DNA of 30,859 bases from WHTX01 sp038255145 (lineage in GTDB: Bacteria > Actinomycetota > Acidimicrobiia > Acidimicrobiales > CAIXPF01). The notes beneath the pieces are model-generated. The model ran no database searches, was not told the origin of the DNA, and was given only the letters and a program-made list of their open reading frames with translations. Location: assembly GCA_038255145.1 (NCBI GenBank), contig JBBSLP010000072.1, positions 1 through 30,859 of the forward strand, in the 5' to 3' direction. Shown here piece after piece: positions 30,831 through 30,859 of this stretch. A program made the translations under genes and the position numbers. The number at the start of each line of letters is the position of its first letter. Position 1 is the first letter of the stretch.

Positions 30831-30859
30831 ATGAACGCAGACCTGGACGCTCTCGCGAC
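30831..30859 (+). CDS. 5' end of an unidentified gene, possibly a transposase
   Basis: ATG 30831 follows a strong ribosome site (GGAGG at 30820-30824). The visible start MNADLDALA resembles the beginning of some actinobacterial IS982-like transposases, but nine residues cannot settle it. The DNA before it (about 30720-30800) is less GC-rich than the rest, as at a mobile-element edge. The frame runs out of the window. Confidence 0.3.

Overview
The window reads as chromosomal DNA of a very GC-rich actinobacterium (by eye about 70% G+C or more, strong G/C third-position bias). A CsoR copper sensor, an F420-type luciferase-like oxidoreductase, a mycoredoxin-like protein, a DUF2207 membrane protein and promoters that appear to give leaderless mRNAs all fit Actinomycetota. 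Acidimicrobiia is a guess from gene style only. About 28 genes are packed densely on both strands, and no gene-free stretch exceeds 300 bases. The longest gaps are 8738-9008 (upstream of tatA; I see nothing definite in it) and 14708-14938 (divergent upstream regions). No rRNA, tRNA or CRISPR was seen.

Layout. 1-978 is the 3' end of a secreted GH18 protein. 1078-1616 is an unknown gene broken by a one-base frameshift. 1613-3905 holds an alpha/beta hydrolase and an MFS transporter, divergently transcribed. 3898-7427 is a copper module: a Cu(I) P-type ATPase whose N-terminal metal-binding domain is interrupted by an out-of-frame deletion, a membrane-anchored protein with two HVHP motifs and a His-rich tail, and divergent csoR. 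A compact control region (7089-7127) carries two face-to-face TTGACA promoters and two interlocked palindromes. 7580-11174 holds an F420-type oxidoreductase, tatA and a large DUF2207 protein with a collagen-like linker. 11339-14023 holds a VOC protein, an acyl-CoA synthetase with a frameshift and an internal deletion, and a ketosynthase lacking the half that carries the active-site Cys. 14077-14120 is a long near-perfect palindrome, followed by a mazEF-type toxin-antitoxin pair on the minus strand.

14939-17423 encodes a DnaJ C-terminal-like protein without a J domain, a flavin disulfide reductase and a translationally coupled glutaredoxin-like protein. 17495-21261 holds homocysteine S-methyltransferase, an SMP-30 lactonase, an SDR and a zinc alcohol dehydrogenase. 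21366-22597 is a class II Fic protein with three ACGATCGT palindromes at its promoter and visibly lower GC. 22620-27099 holds an SDR, a D-aminoacylase-like amidohydrolase, a methyltransferase and a quinone oxidoreductase. 27173-29678 is a compact operon of a GatC/AtzG-like small protein, an amidase and a NodB-type deacetylase. 29811-30689 is a crotonase lacking the usual glutamates. The right edge (30831 on) starts another gene, possibly a transposase.

Two themes recur. First, several genes carry lesions: two apparent single-G losses in G5 tracts, a frame-breaking deletion, an in-frame deletion and a 5' truncation. These could be genuine decay or sequence error and should be checked before any gene is called inactive. 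Second, convergent gene pairs either overlap through palindromic stop codons or are separated by strong hairpins without U-tracts, which suggests compact bidirectional termination.
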